A DNA stretch of 32,790 nt from an uncultured Candidatus Saccharibacteria bacterium. Its GTDB lineage: Bacteria; Patescibacteriota; Saccharimonadia; Saccharimonadales; Saccharimonadaceae. Within the stretch, counting starts at the first letter, position 1, and every line of letters starts with the position of its first letter. Below, piece by piece: positions 1 through 7,261 of the stretch. A program made the position numbers and the translations under genes. The notes under the pieces were generated by a model. That model did no database searches and was not told the origin of the DNA. It saw nothing but the letters and a program-made list of their open reading frames with translations. The stretch spans positions 1 through 32,790 of the forward strand of contig CAJZIB010000001.1 in assembly GCA_916049555.1 (NCBI GenBank), written 5' to 3'.

Positions 1-822
1 GTCACGCCAAAGACGGTTGAGGTCACCAAAAATGACTCACTCGACTCTCCGTTCACGGTTTATATCAGCGGTATCGACAATCGCGACCACACTCTGCCGT
101 TTGCTGCCCGCTCCGACGTCAATCTCATCATGGTCTTCAATCCCAAAAAACATAAAATCCTCATCCTTAATACCCCTCGCGACTTTTATGTCCCGCTCGC
201 CATGAACGGTAAGCTCGACAAACTCACTCACGCCGGCCTCTATGGCGTTAATGAATCGATTCATACTCTCGAAAACTTCTATGGCATCAAATTTAATTAC
301 TATGCCCGCATTAATTTTGATGCTACCTCCTCTGTGATTGACCAGCTTGGCGGTGTCGACGTCACGATTCCATATGTCGTCAATACCTATCACGGTAGGC
401 GCCATTATGAACCAGGCACGTACCATCTAAACGGCGATCAGGCTCTCGATTTTGCTAGGGAACGCGTTTCGATTAGTTGGGCTGGTGGTGACCGTGAGCG
501 CGGCCGCAATCAGGAAAAAATTCTTTCCGCAATGCTTCATAAATTACAAACTAGTCCAAATGACCTCAATCGCATTGATCAGATTTTTGCCTCCATCGCC
601 AAGAATATTCAGACCAACTTCACTAGTGACGATCTCAAATATCTCGTCCAGCGCCAGCTTACCACGCTCGCCAGCTGGCAAACTGAATTAATCGACGTTG
701 ACGGCAAGGCTGACATCACTTCCACCTTCACCTATCCTGAACCAAAGCACTTTGTCTGGCACCCATATCAAGATTCTGTCGACCGCGCCAAGGCCAAGCT
801 CCAGGAATATCTCCAAAACTAA
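1..822 (+). CDS. LytR-CpsA-Psr (LCP) family glycopolymer ligase, 5' truncated
   Basis: The reading frame is open from base 1, so the gene enters from outside; the missing N-terminus should hold the cytoplasmic tail and membrane anchor. About 273 residues remain, covering most of the extracellular LCP domain. Recognisable family signatures are ISGIDNRD and ARSDVNLIMV near the start, NTPRDFYVPL, GGVDVTIPY and DFARERVSISWAGGDRERGRNQEKIL; the conserved Asp and Arg residues that bind pyrophosphate and lipid phosphate are present. LCP proteins transfer undecaprenyl-linked wall polymers to peptidoglycan on the outer face of the membrane. The neighbours (CpsB-type phosphatase, Wzz/tyrosine kinase) suggest a capsule or wall-polysaccharide locus. 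An ATG at 130 is internal and is not the true start. Family assignment is secure; the polymer transferred is unknown. Confidence 0.93.
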   Translation, partial: VTPKTVEVTKNDSLDSPFTVYISGIDNRDHTLPFAARSDVNLIMVFNPKKHKILILNTPRDFYVPLAMNGKLDKLTHAGLYGVNESIHTLENFYGIKFNYYARINFDATSSVIDQLGGVDVTIPYVVNTYHGRRHYEPGTYHLNGDQALDFARERVSISWAGGDRERGRNQEKILSAMLHKLQTSPNDLNRIDQIFASIAKNIQTNFTSDDLKYLVQRQLTTLASWQTELIDVDGKADITSTFTYPEPKHFVWHPYQDSVDRAKAKLQEYLQN

Positions 823-858
823 ATATCAAAATTTAATAATATTAAAAAACTAATCATA

Positions 859-891
859 AAAATTAATCTAAAATTAATCTAAAAATAATCT
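859..891. repeat. 11-bp tandem repeat, three copies
   Basis: Units 859-869 and 870-880 are identical (aaaattaatct) and 881-891 differs slightly (aaaaataatct); 848-858 may be a fourth, decayed copy. The array fills most of the 87-bp spacer between the LCP and VanZ-like genes and ends at a possible -10 box (TAAGAT, 892-897). Confidence 0.75.
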
Positions 892-909
892 TAAGATCCT
901 ATCACAAAC

Positions 910-1446
910 ATGACCTCAAAAAATACACCAAAAATTCATTCAAAAACCGCAACCATTCTTTTGGCACTCCTGATTTTTCAAATGCTTTTTATTTTTGCCA
1001 TGTCGTCTTTCGGTCCAGATTCTTCAAACGCGCAAAGTAATTTCTTTGTTAATCTAATTTCCGGGCTCGTACCAAATCTTAAAACTAGTACCTCGGCGTC
1101 AGCCTTTGATCTCAAAACCCTCGTCTTCTTCGTCCGTAAAACCGCCCATTTTACCGAATACGCTATTTTAGGCCTCCTCTTCTACCTTAATCTAAAACAT
1201 CACTCAAATAAAAAACAATCACTAAAGCAACACTCAGGCCAAAAGCAATCGCCAAAGCTCTTCGCTCTAGCGATTCTATTTAGCGCCCTCTATGCTTGCA
1301 CCGATGAATTTCATCAGCTTTTTGTTCCTGGCCGCACCGGACAGCCTTTTGACGTCTTAGTTGACACGCTCGGCGCCACTTTTGGCTGTCTCGTCGTCCT
1401 CGCCGTCCAAAAAATCAGAACCCGGCTAGCTCTTCGTCGTTCTTAA
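910..1446 (+). CDS. VanZ-like family membrane protein
   Basis: 178 residues. The hydrophobic segment at about residues 14-33 is followed by the VanZ signature RKTAHFTEYAILGLLFYLNL (about residues 76-95), a Lys/His/Gln-rich loop, a further hydrophobic segment, and DEFHQLFVPGRTGQPFDVLVD followed by a last hydrophobic helix. VanZ confers low-level teicoplanin resistance in enterococci by an unclear mechanism; most homologues are uncharacterised membrane proteins of envelope loci, so resistance should not be inferred. A -10-like TAAGAT (892-897) lies 12 nt before the ATG, giving a very short leader without a Shine-Dalgarno sequence. The polar loop HHSNKKQSLKQHSGQKQ is low complexity. The last codons belong to a 27-bp repeat shared with the convergent cpsB 3' end. 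Confidence 0.85.
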   Translation: MTSKNTPKIHSKTATILLALLIFQMLFIFAMSSFGPDSSNAQSNFFVNLISGLVPNLKTSTSASAFDLKTLVFFVRKTAHFTEYAILGLLFYLNLKHHSNKKQSLKQHSGQKQSPKLFALAILFSALYACTDEFHQLFVPGRTGQPFDVLVDTLGATFGCLVVLAVQKIRTRLALRRS

Positions 1447-1528
1447 TTAAATCAGACAAATCAAAACCCAGCTAATTCTTCGTCGTTCCTAGCCAAATTA
1501 CAAGCCGGCTAATTCTTCGCCGTTTTTA
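1419..1528. repeat. 27-bp imperfect repeat, three copies spanning two convergent gene ends
   Basis: Copies lie at 1419-1445, 1465-1491 and 1502-1528, each containing a core like ctaattcttcgtcgtt. Copy 1 encodes the C-terminus of the VanZ-like protein, copy 2 is intergenic, and copy 3, read on the reverse strand, encodes the C-terminus of CpsB. Copies 1 and 2 differ at four positions, all transitions. No hairpin terminator is visible between these convergent genes. Confidence 0.8.
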
Positions 1529-2232
1529 ATCATCTTGCGATAATGCTCTTCGCCAGCGTATTTCAGAATTTTCTTCTGTGCTTTCTCAAATTTCAAAAAC
1601 AGGGAACCGTCCGCTCGGTGAATATCCGTGCCGAGATAGGAAATTAAGTGTCGCTTCAATAAAATCTTTAACGTCTTTTTTGCCTTGCCGCCATACTGTC
1701 CGACGATACTCCCAAAATTCCCCTGCAATTTTACTCCCAGCTTAACTAGGTCCACTGCGGCGTCTGGATTTTTTTGTAAGAATAAATAGCGCTCTGGATG
1801 TGCCAAAATCGGTGTAATCCCACGTGCCTTCAGTTCAAAAATCATGTCGCGCAAAAACGGCACTTCTGCATAAAACGGCAGCTCAAACAGAATCTGATAA
1901 CGAACGCCTTTCTTGCCTTCGAAATCGCCGCCGAGTGCAGATGATTTTTTTGCCACCAGGTGGTCAACCATTTTTGGATCGATATAGATTTCGTTGCCAG
2001 GTAGTAAAATAAACTTCACGCCGGCCTGATCAAGCTCCTTCTGTAGTTTCTCACGAAGCAGCTTTTTCTTCTGATTGTCAGCCGCCTGCTCACTATCGGC
2101 AATGAAATGTGATGTACAGAAACCACCGCGAAAACCTAGCGCTGCCAGCTTTCTCGTCATCTCGACACTCTCTTGCATCGAGCGGCTGCCGTCGTCAATG
2201 CCAGGCAGGATATGTAAGTGTAAATCAATCAT
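1498..2232 (-). CDS. cpsB: CpsB/CapC-type PHP-fold tyrosine phosphatase
   Basis: 244 residues, the usual length. The N-terminal MIDLHLHILPGIDDGSRSM is the metal-binding PHP motif of the CpsB/YwqE/CapC family, followed by CTSHFIADS, FILLPGNEIYIDP, ILAHPERYLFL and a late GTDIHRADGS, which together supply the His/Asp/Glu ligands for the metal cluster. These enzymes dephosphorylate the tyrosine tail of their partner BY-kinase and so control polysaccharide chain assembly. The partner kinase lies 28 bp upstream on the same strand. A TATAAT at 2239-2244 sits 6 nt before the ATG, so the gene may also be transcribed on its own as a leaderless message. It has no signal peptide and is cytoplasmic. Confidence 0.92.
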   Translation of the reverse strand: MIDLHLHILPGIDDGSRSMQESVEMTRKLAALGFRGGFCTSHFIADSEQAADNQKKKLLREKLQKELDQAGVKFILLPGNEIYIDPKMVDHLVAKKSSALGGDFEGKKGVRYQILFELPFYAEVPFLRDMIFELKARGITPILAHPERYLFLQKNPDAAVDLVKLGVKLQGNFGSIVGQYGGKAKKTLKILLKRHLISYLGTDIHRADGSLFLKFEKAQKKILKYAGEEHYRKMIKNGEELAGL

Positions 2233-2238
2233 AATCTA

Positions 2239-2244
2239 ATTATA
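2239..2244 (-). promoter_or_regulatory. -10 box of cpsB, leaderless spacing
   Basis: TATAAT on the reverse strand, with exactly 6 nt to the cpsB ATG (2230-2232). There is no good -35. It lies in the 28-bp gap after the kinase gene, so it would be an internal promoter. Confidence 0.55.
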
Positions 2245-2260
2245 TCCCACCCGCATCAAA

Positions 2261-3946
2261 CTAGTAGCTGTAGTATTTGTTGTAGTAGTCGCCGCGACGT
2301 TCATCTACGGTACGGTTCAAGACAACACCGGAGACCTTCACGTCAATCGCCTCAAGCGCCTTCTTTGAATTCTGCAAGTCTTCAATCGTAGTGATATTTG
2401 CAGAACAGACAACCACGGTGCGGTCTGTTTTCTTAGCCAGAATCAAAGAGTCTGAAAGTCCGTCAAGTGGCGTGCCGTCAAGGATGACGTAATCGTACTT
2501 TTCTTTCGCCTCGTTCAGCAACTCTTCCATGTCACTGGAGTCTAGTAATTCACTTGGATTTGGTGGCACCACACCACGCGTAATTACACTCAAACTCTTC
2601 ACTGTAGTTTTCTGTACATATTTTTCATATGTCTTAGCCTCATTCTCAGCTAGCAAGTTGGAAAGCCCAGCCTTGTTTGAGAGAGCAAAGATTTCGTGTT
2701 GACGACCAAGACGCATGTCACAGTCGATCAAAAGTACTTTCTTCTGGGTTTTCGCAAAAGCCACGGCGAGGTTTGATGCGATAAAACTTTTACCTTCGTT
2801 TGGCGTCGAGCTGGTAATCAATACAGTATTCGATTTCTTATTATTCAAAGAGAAGTAAAGACTGGTACGAATCGTACGAAAATCCTCACTCACCTTTGAT
2901 TTCGGATTGTCGCGAAGTACAAGCTCGGAATCTTCATCAATCTCGTCGGCCTCAGTCTCGTCAATCTCGGCTTCTTCAGCCTCTTTTTCAGCCGCTAATT
3001 TTTCTTGAAGCGCCTTCTCTTCAGCAATAATCTTTCTACCAACTGCCTTAATCTCCACCACTTTTTTTACTGGAGCTTCTTCAGTTTTTTCTTCCGTCTC
3101 ACTCTCTGCCTCGTCAGATTCTTCCGAGATGGCTTCCTCAGTCTCAAGCTCTAAGGCCTTCTTTGCTTCCTCGCGTGCCAGCTTCTTTGCTAGTTTCATT
3201 TGCTGCTTTTCAAGCTTCATAGCTTGCTTAGCCTCTTTTTTAGCACGTTTTTCAGCTTCTTTTTTGCGTTTTTCCTTTTGCTTTTCAGTCTCTAACTTTC
3301 GCACCTTACCAAAAATTGGTAGCTTAAATAATTGCTCAATCTGTTCAGTAGTTTTAATCGTACGATCAAAATAGAACATCAGGAAGATAATTGCGGTAGC
3401 GAGCATCACGCCAGCAGCAAGATAAATTGCCTCTTGTTTCACCACGTCCACATTATATGGCTTCTGTGGCTCGACTGCGCGGTCCAGCACGTTGACGCTT
3501 TTATCGTTATAAATTAAGCCAATCTCGGAAGTAAATACCTCAGCAATGCTATTTGCAAGCTCAAAAGCATGGTAATGATTGGCATCCACCACGGAAATAC
3601 TAATAATCTCGGTATCTTTGAGGGAAGAAACATTAATCTTTTTCACAAGCTGCTCATAAGAGTCGTCAATCAACATCTCACGCTTCACGCGATCGAGCAC
3701 GCGGTGGGATTTTACTACCTCGGTATAAGTATCAATCAAGTTTTTGTTGGCGTTGATTTCATTTTGCACGGTATTTTTTGATTTATCCGAGCTCAAAATT
3801 ACGGTTGCCTGAGCCTTATATTCAGGTTTCTGCACAAAAATAGTATAAAAAGTACCGCCAGCGACAACGAGTACCACAAAAGTTACAAACAAGATCAAGT
3901 GCTTCTTGAAATAAGCCAAAAGATCTCTCAAATTAATTTCTTCCAT
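2261..3946 (-). CDS. Wzz-type chain-length regulator fused to BY-family tyrosine kinase (CpsC-CpsD fusion)
   Basis: 561 residues from the chosen start. TM1 lies at about 16-38, an extracytoplasmic Wzz domain follows, and TM2 at about 173-193. Next comes a highly charged linker (about 218-340), Lys/Arg-rich at first and Glu/Asp-rich later, predicted to be coiled coil or disordered. The kinase domain has Walker A SSTPNEGKS (about 379-387), Walker A' VLLIDCDMR (about 404-412) and Walker B YVILDGTPL (about 486-494). The tail RGDYYNKYYSY carries five tyrosines, the usual autophosphorylation cluster. The family controls polysaccharide polymerisation and is reset by CpsB, encoded next. I chose the ATG at 3946 over 3970 because a TTTACA-18-TATAAT promoter ends 7 nt before it, so the upstream ATG would not be transcribed. 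The linker is much longer than usual. Confidence 0.92.
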   Translation of the reverse strand: MEEINLRDLLAYFKKHLILFVTFVVLVVAGGTFYTIFVQKPEYKAQATVILSSDKSKNTVQNEINANKNLIDTYTEVVKSHRVLDRVKREMLIDDSYEQLVKKINVSSLKDTEIISISVVDANHYHAFELANSIAEVFTSEIGLIYNDKSVNVLDRAVEPQKPYNVDVVKQEAIYLAAGVMLATAIIFLMFYFDRTIKTTEQIEQLFKLPIFGKVRKLETEKQKEKRKKEAEKRAKKEAKQAMKLEKQQMKLAKKLAREEAKKALELETEEAISEESDEAESETEEKTEEAPVKKVVEIKAVGRKIIAEEKALQEKLAAEKEAEEAEIDETEADEIDEDSELVLRDNPKSKVSEDFRTIRTSLYFSLNNKKSNTVLITSSTPNEGKSFIASNLAVAFAKTQKKVLLIDCDMRLGRQHEIFALSNKAGLSNLLAENEAKTYEKYVQKTTVKSLSVITRGVVPPNPSELLDSSDMEELLNEAKEKYDYVILDGTPLDGLSDSLILAKKTDRTVVVCSANITTIEDLQNSKKALEAIDVKVSGVVLNRTVDERRGDYYNKYYSY

Positions 3947-3953
3947 ATCCCAT

Positions 3954-3983
3954 ATTATAACATAAAACAACCGGTATTGTAAA
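3954..3983 (-). promoter_or_regulatory. Promoter of the Wzz-kinase gene, leaderless
   Basis: Reverse strand: TTTACA (3978-3983), 18-bp spacer, TATAAT (3954-3959), then 7 nt to the ATG at 3946. Transcription should start at or within a base or two of the start codon. No Shine-Dalgarno sequence could fit. Confidence 0.75.
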
Positions 3984-4082
3984 GAGTTATCATATCAAAA
4001 CAGAATAATGCAATAAGGATAAGCTGTATCTGTAAAATGATCATTTACTATAAATAACGGTCTAGTCCCACCCCTGTAAAGC

Positions 4083-4111
4083 TTGCATTTTTTTAATGTT
4101 TCTGCTAAAAT
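4083..4111 (+). promoter_or_regulatory. Promoter of the 4117-4400 small transcript
   Basis: TTGCAT (4083-4088), 17-bp spacer ending in TGc, then TAAAAT (4106-4111): an extended -10 promoter. The expected start near 4117-4118 falls exactly at the first base of the 8-bp helix of the downstream RNA. Confidence 0.7.
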
Positions 4112-4116
4112 CTCAG

Positions 4117-4400
4117 GTATTGCTCTTTTCCACAAGTCATTCTAGAGTATTTTGACTTACGAGGTGGGTCGGTCGCGAGCAATAGAATTAAACGGAGTAA
4201 GAATTTTACTTATGCGTAGACTTAAACGTGAATCTTCGCGCAAAAAGTCGAAAATTCCTCCTGCCCCATGGCAAGAGTTCATTATTTACTAATCAGAAGG
4301 GTCAAACTTCCTTGAAGATTCAGCCTGAGAGCTAAAAACGCAAATCTTCAAGCACGATTATTAAATAAGGAAAATATCACCCCAAAAGGTGATATTTTTT
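4117..4400 (+). ncRNA. Candidate structured small RNA or short mRNA, about 280 nt, unknown family
   Basis: A complete-looking transcription unit sits in the 550-bp gap between the kinase gene and aspS. The RNA would begin with helix P1, TATTGCTC (4118-4125) with GAGCAATA (4177-4184). Inside it P2 pairs CCAC+AAGTCA (4130-4139) with TGACTT (4153-4158) and GTGG (4164-4167), with a 5-nt bulge. A 26-codon ORF follows, then a perfect 10-bp hairpin (CTTGAAGATT 4311-4320 with AATCTTCAAG 4343-4352), then a strong terminator. I see none of the signature sequences of tmRNA, RNase P RNA, SRP RNA or a T-box. It may be an independent regulatory RNA or a structured leader for the small ORF. Confidence 0.6.
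4212..4292 (+). CDS. Possible 26-residue basic small protein
   Basis: ATG at 4212 to TAA at 4292. The peptide starts MRRLKRESSRKKSK (strongly basic) and ends PPAPWQEFIIY. A GGAG at 4194-4197 lies 14 nt upstream, longer than ideal, but a small hairpin (AGTAA 4196-4200 with TTACT 4206-4210) lies between. The ORF sits inside the promoter-to-terminator unit 4117-4400 and directly follows its two-helix element. I do not recognise the peptide and it matches no small ribosomal protein I know. It could be a real small protein, a leader peptide or chance. Confidence 0.35.
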   Translation: MRRLKRESSRKKSKIPPAPWQEFIIY

Positions 4401-4403
4401 TGA
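4371..4403 (+). terminator. Intrinsic terminator of the small transcript
   Basis: Stem AAAATATCACC (4371-4381) pairs with GGTGATATTTT (4388-4398), loop ccaaaa, followed by a T run to 4401. It is perfect over 11 bp and oriented for the + strand. Confidence 0.9.
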
Positions 4404-4405
4404 TT

Positions 4406-4474
4406 CTATCTTGCTAATCAGTACAATACTATCTTGCCAATCAGTGGAACGCTATATCGCTAATCAGAGCAGCA
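4406..4474. repeat. 23-bp imperfect tandem repeat, three copies
   Basis: Units 4406-4428, 4429-4451 and 4452-4474 all follow the pattern ctat.t.gc.aatcag. They fill the spacer between the terminator and the aspS promoter. Differences between units 1 and 2 are four transitions and one transversion. Confidence 0.85.
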
Positions 4475-4502
4475 CTTTAGGTTTCCCCTATTCTCTAAGA
4501 TG

Positions 4503-4511
4503 TGGTATTAT
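4503..4511 (+). promoter_or_regulatory. Extended -10 promoter of aspS, leaderless
   Basis: TGgTATTAT (4503-4511) with 6 T's (4512-4517) before the ATG at 4518. The box overlaps the upstream in-frame ATG at 4500, which is therefore unlikely to be used. The -35 is poor. Confidence 0.65.
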
Positions 4512-4517
4512 TTTTTT

Positions 4518-6281
4518 ATGAGAATATTGTCTGGAGAATTGAAAACGAAATTAAATCAAACCGTAACTGTTGCCGGTTGGGTTAATTCCCGCCGTGACCA
4601 TGGTGGCCTCATCTTTATTGATTTACGCGACCATCAGGGAATTATCCAGTTAGTCATCACTCCAGAAAATAATCAGGCCTTCACCCTCGCTGAATCTTTG
4701 CGCGATGAGTTTGTTATCTCCGCAACTGGCCTCATCCGCGAGCGCGCCGCTGATCTTAAAAACCCAAACATCGAGACTGGCGACATTGAACTCGTGGTCG
4801 AAAGCATCGAACTCTTGAATCGCTCCGACACTCCTCCAGTCAATACCCACGACGATGGACCTGAATCCAGCGAGGAGCTTCGCCTCAAATATCGTTATCT
4901 TGATTTGCGTCGTCCAAGCATGCAAAAGACTCTGAAGCGCCGCGCCAAGTTTTATTCCTACCTCAGAAATTACATGGATCAGCACGACTTTATCGAGGTC
5001 ACCACGCCAATTCTTGCGAACTCCAGCCCTGAAGGTGCTCGTGACTTCCTAGTGCCATCCCGTCTGAAACCAGGTCTCTTCTATGCACTTCCTCAAGCTC
5101 CTCAGCAGTTCAAACAGCTCCTCATGGTTGGCGGCCTGCCACGTTATTATCAGATCGCTCCATGTTTCCGTGATGAGGATCCACGTGCTGACCGTCTTTA
5201 TGGTGATTTTTATCAACTAGACTGTGAGATGTCCTTCGTTGATAAGGGTGAAACCGTCAGACAGACTGTCGAGCCACTCATCAAGTCTCTCGTCACCGAC
5301 TTTGCCGGCAAAAAACTTTTCTCTGAAGAAATTCCACGCATTTCATACCAGGAATCAATGGAAAAATATGGCGTCGACAAGCCAGATCTTCGCTATGGTA
5401 TGGAAATGATTGAGCTTACGGAAATCTTGAAAGACACTAGCTTCAAGGTCTTCCAGAGTCCATGTGTCAAAGCTATCTGTGTTGAAAATGGTGCCAGCCT
5501 CACTCGTTCTCAAATCGACCAGTTTACTGAAAAAGCCAGAAAGCTTGGCGCCTCCGGTCTCGCCTACATCATGTATGAAAACGGTACCGAAAAAAGTCCA
5601 ATTGCTAAATTCTTGCAACCTGAAGAACTTGCCAAAATCAAAGAAGCCACTGGCGCTAAAGATGGTGACGCTGTCTTCTTCTGTTCTGATGATCGCGCCA
5701 AGGTGAATAAAATCCTCGGACAACTTCGCATCGCTTTTGCAGATCACTTTAATCTTAAAGACGACTCCATCGTTGCGCTTTGCTGGATTGTCGACTTCCC
5801 ATTCTACGAATGGAATGATGGCGAACATAAGATCGACTTCGGTCACAACCCATTCTCGATGCCAAAAGGCGGTCTCGCCGCTCTTGAAGCTGCAGAAACC
5901 GATGAAGAAAAACTTGCCATCGTCGCTGACCAGTACGACATGGTGATGAATGGCTACGAAATCTGTTCTGGCGCCGTCAGGAATCACAATCCTGAAATCA
6001 TGTACAAAGTCTTCGATATTCTTGGCTATGGTCATGAATATGTCGAGAAGCGCTTTGGTGGCATGCTTAATGCCTTCAAATTTGGTGCACCTCCACACGC
6101 CGGCTGTGCTTTCGGTATCGAGCGTATCTTCATGGTCTTAAACGATACAAAGAACATCCGCGACATTGTAGCCTTCCCAAAGAACGGCTCCGGTATCGAC
6201 CTCATGATGAGTTCTCCATCCTTCGTTGATGAATATCAGCTAAAGGATGCGCATATTCAGATTATTGAAGACGAGGAATAA
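4518..6281 (+). CDS. aspS: Aspartyl-tRNA synthetase (bacterial type, possibly non-discriminating)
   Basis: 587 residues, full length for bacterial AspRS. The N-terminal OB anticodon-binding domain begins VAGWVNSRRDHGGLIFIDLRD. Class II motif 2 is FRDEDPRADR (about 217-226), the flipping-loop/amino-acid region includes LPQAPQQFKQLLM, and motif 3 is FGIERI (about 532-537) after PPHAGCA. The GAD insertion domain lies between motifs 2 and 3. It charges tRNA-Asp in the cytoplasm. His28 sits where discriminating enzymes such as that of E. coli have Leu; in Pseudomonas aeruginosa a His there goes with misacylation of tRNA-Asn, so this enzyme may depend on GatCAB. The start at 4518 rather than 4500 is set by the -10 box. 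It converges on uppP with a shared terminator. Confidence 0.97.
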   Translation: MRILSGELKTKLNQTVTVAGWVNSRRDHGGLIFIDLRDHQGIIQLVITPENNQAFTLAESLRDEFVISATGLIRERAADLKNPNIETGDIELVVESIELLNRSDTPPVNTHDDGPESSEELRLKYRYLDLRRPSMQKTLKRRAKFYSYLRNYMDQHDFIEVTTPILANSSPEGARDFLVPSRLKPGLFYALPQAPQQFKQLLMVGGLPRYYQIAPCFRDEDPRADRLYGDFYQLDCEMSFVDKGETVRQTVEPLIKSLVTDFAGKKLFSEEIPRISYQESMEKYGVDKPDLRYGMEMIELTEILKDTSFKVFQSPCVKAICVENGASLTRSQIDQFTEKARKLGASGLAYIMYENGTEKSPIAKFLQPEELAKIKEATGAKDGDAVFFCSDDRAKVNKILGQLRIAFADHFNLKDDSIVALCWIVDFPFYEWNDGEHKIDFGHNPFSMPKGGLAALEAAETDEEKLAIVADQYDMVMNGYEICSGAVRNHNPEIMYKVFDILGYGHEYVEKRFGGMLNAFKFGAPPHAGCAFGIERIFMVLNDTKNIRDIVAFPKNGSGIDLMMSSPSFVDEYQLKDAHIQIIEDEE

Positions 6282-6287
6282 GAAACT

Positions 6288-6322
6288 CTAGCCTAGGTCA
6301 GAAAAATCCAAACCTAGGCTAG
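6288..6322. other. Perfect 11-bp inverted repeat after aspS
   Basis: CTAGCCTAGGT (6288-6298) pairs with ACCTAGGCTAG (6312-6322) across a 13-nt loop. It starts 7 bases after the aspS stop. It is followed by A-rich degenerate repeats of the same words (cctag, gaaaaat, tccaaa) up to about 6390, so it may be a by-product of local duplication. It lacks a T run. Confidence 0.6.
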
Positions 6323-6391
6323 TCTTGAAAAATATCCAAAGATCTATTCTAGATTTAGAAAAATAAACTTTAATCTAAAAGCCCTAGCCAT

Positions 6392-6421
6392 AAAAAATCT
6401 ACACTGCGGTGTAGATTTTTT
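6392..6421. terminator. Bidirectional terminator between aspS and uppP
   Basis: AAAAAATCTACAC (6392-6404) pairs with GTGTAGATTTTTT (6409-6421), loop tgcg. The 13-bp perfect stem has A and T runs on both sides and so serves both convergent genes. Confidence 0.92.
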
Positions 6422-6448
6422 AAGACTCTTTTAGGCAAAGATCACATT

Positions 6449-7255
6449 TTAAGCGAAGATCACAATACTAAGCAGCACACAGGCGAGCAAAACTCGGTAG
6501 TAGCCAAAGGCTGGGATCGAATTTTCCTTCTTGAAGAACTTCATCACTACTTTCAAAGCGATTAGGCCAGAGATAAAAGCGACCAAATTAGAAAATAGCA
6601 GCATTTGCCAGTTTGCGGCAATATAGGCGCGACTGGAACTCGAAAGTAATGATTTACCACACACTGCCGTCATAATTGGGAGAGAAGCAAGGAAGGAATA
6701 TTTTGCAGCTGAAGCAGAGTTCATTCCCATCACACGACCAGCAATAATCGTTGATCCAGAACGCGAAACACCTGGAATCAAAGCAAATACCTGTGCAAGG
6801 CCAATCACAAGCGCCCTTTTATGAGGTAATTTATTTTCGTCTGTCTCAGATTTGTGTGGCAAGCGATTTACGAAAATCATCAAAAGCCCCACGGTACCCA
6901 TTGCGATTGCAATCGTGGTCAGAGCGGAGAAGAAGCTATGTTGCTCAATAAATTTTGATAAGACCAGCCCAATCAGACCAGCAGGAATTGAAGTGATCAA
7001 AAGATTCATTGCCATATGTACATCACGTTTCACAAATACCTGTTTTAAAATCTTCAAAATTTCCTTGCGATAGTAAATTAAAAGTGCAAACAAGGTTCCG
7101 AAATTAATCAGCTCCAAAAAGAAATGAAAATCGTCCGCGCGACTCCCGGCGCCTAATAATTTTTGGACAAGTTCCAAATGTCCGGAAGAAGACACTGGAA
7201 TAAACTCGGTCAGACCTTGCGTCAAACCTAAAACAAGTGATTCAATTACATTCAT
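6449..7255 (-). CDS. uppP: Undecaprenyl-diphosphatase UppP (BacA family)
   Basis: 268 residues, typical length, with about eight hydrophobic helices. The two family motifs are GLTQGLTEFIPVSSSGHL (about residues 10-27), carrying the catalytic Glu and Ser/His, and PGVSRSGSTIIAGR (about 160-173), carrying the Arg and Ser of the P-loop-like element. The enzyme dephosphorylates C55-PP to C55-P, recycling the lipid carrier for peptidoglycan and wall polysaccharides, which fits the LCP/Wzz genes in this window. Its -10 box TATAAT (7262-7267) ends 6 nt before the ATG, so the mRNA is probably leaderless. It is transcribed divergently from rpsT. Confidence 0.96.
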   Translation of the reverse strand: MNVIESLVLGLTQGLTEFIPVSSSGHLELVQKLLGAGSRADDFHFFLELINFGTLFALLIYYRKEILKILKQVFVKRDVHMAMNLLITSIPAGLIGLVLSKFIEQHSFFSALTTIAIAMGTVGLLMIFVNRLPHKSETDENKLPHKRALVIGLAQVFALIPGVSRSGSTIIAGRVMGMNSASAAKYSFLASLPIMTAVCGKSLLSSSSRAYIAANWQMLLFSNLVAFISGLIALKVVMKFFKKENSIPAFGYYRVLLACVLLSIVIFA

Positions 7256-7261
7256 ACTAGC

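Noticed and set aside
1..16. Adapter or vector at the left end
   Set aside because: The sequence is in frame with the LCP domain and matches no adapter I know.
4117..4400. tmRNA, SRP RNA, RNase P RNA or T-box
   Set aside because: No tRNA-like ends or tag ORF, no GGAA tetraloop domain, no conserved P4 sequences, no T-box motif; and a terminator separates it from aspS.
4406..4474. CRISPR array
   Set aside because: Three degenerate 23-bp units are directly adjacent without spacers, and no cas genes are present.
5355..6098. 247-codon open frame antisense to aspS
   Set aside because: It lies wholly inside a clear aspS and results from its codon bias; no promoter, ribosome site or recognisable product.
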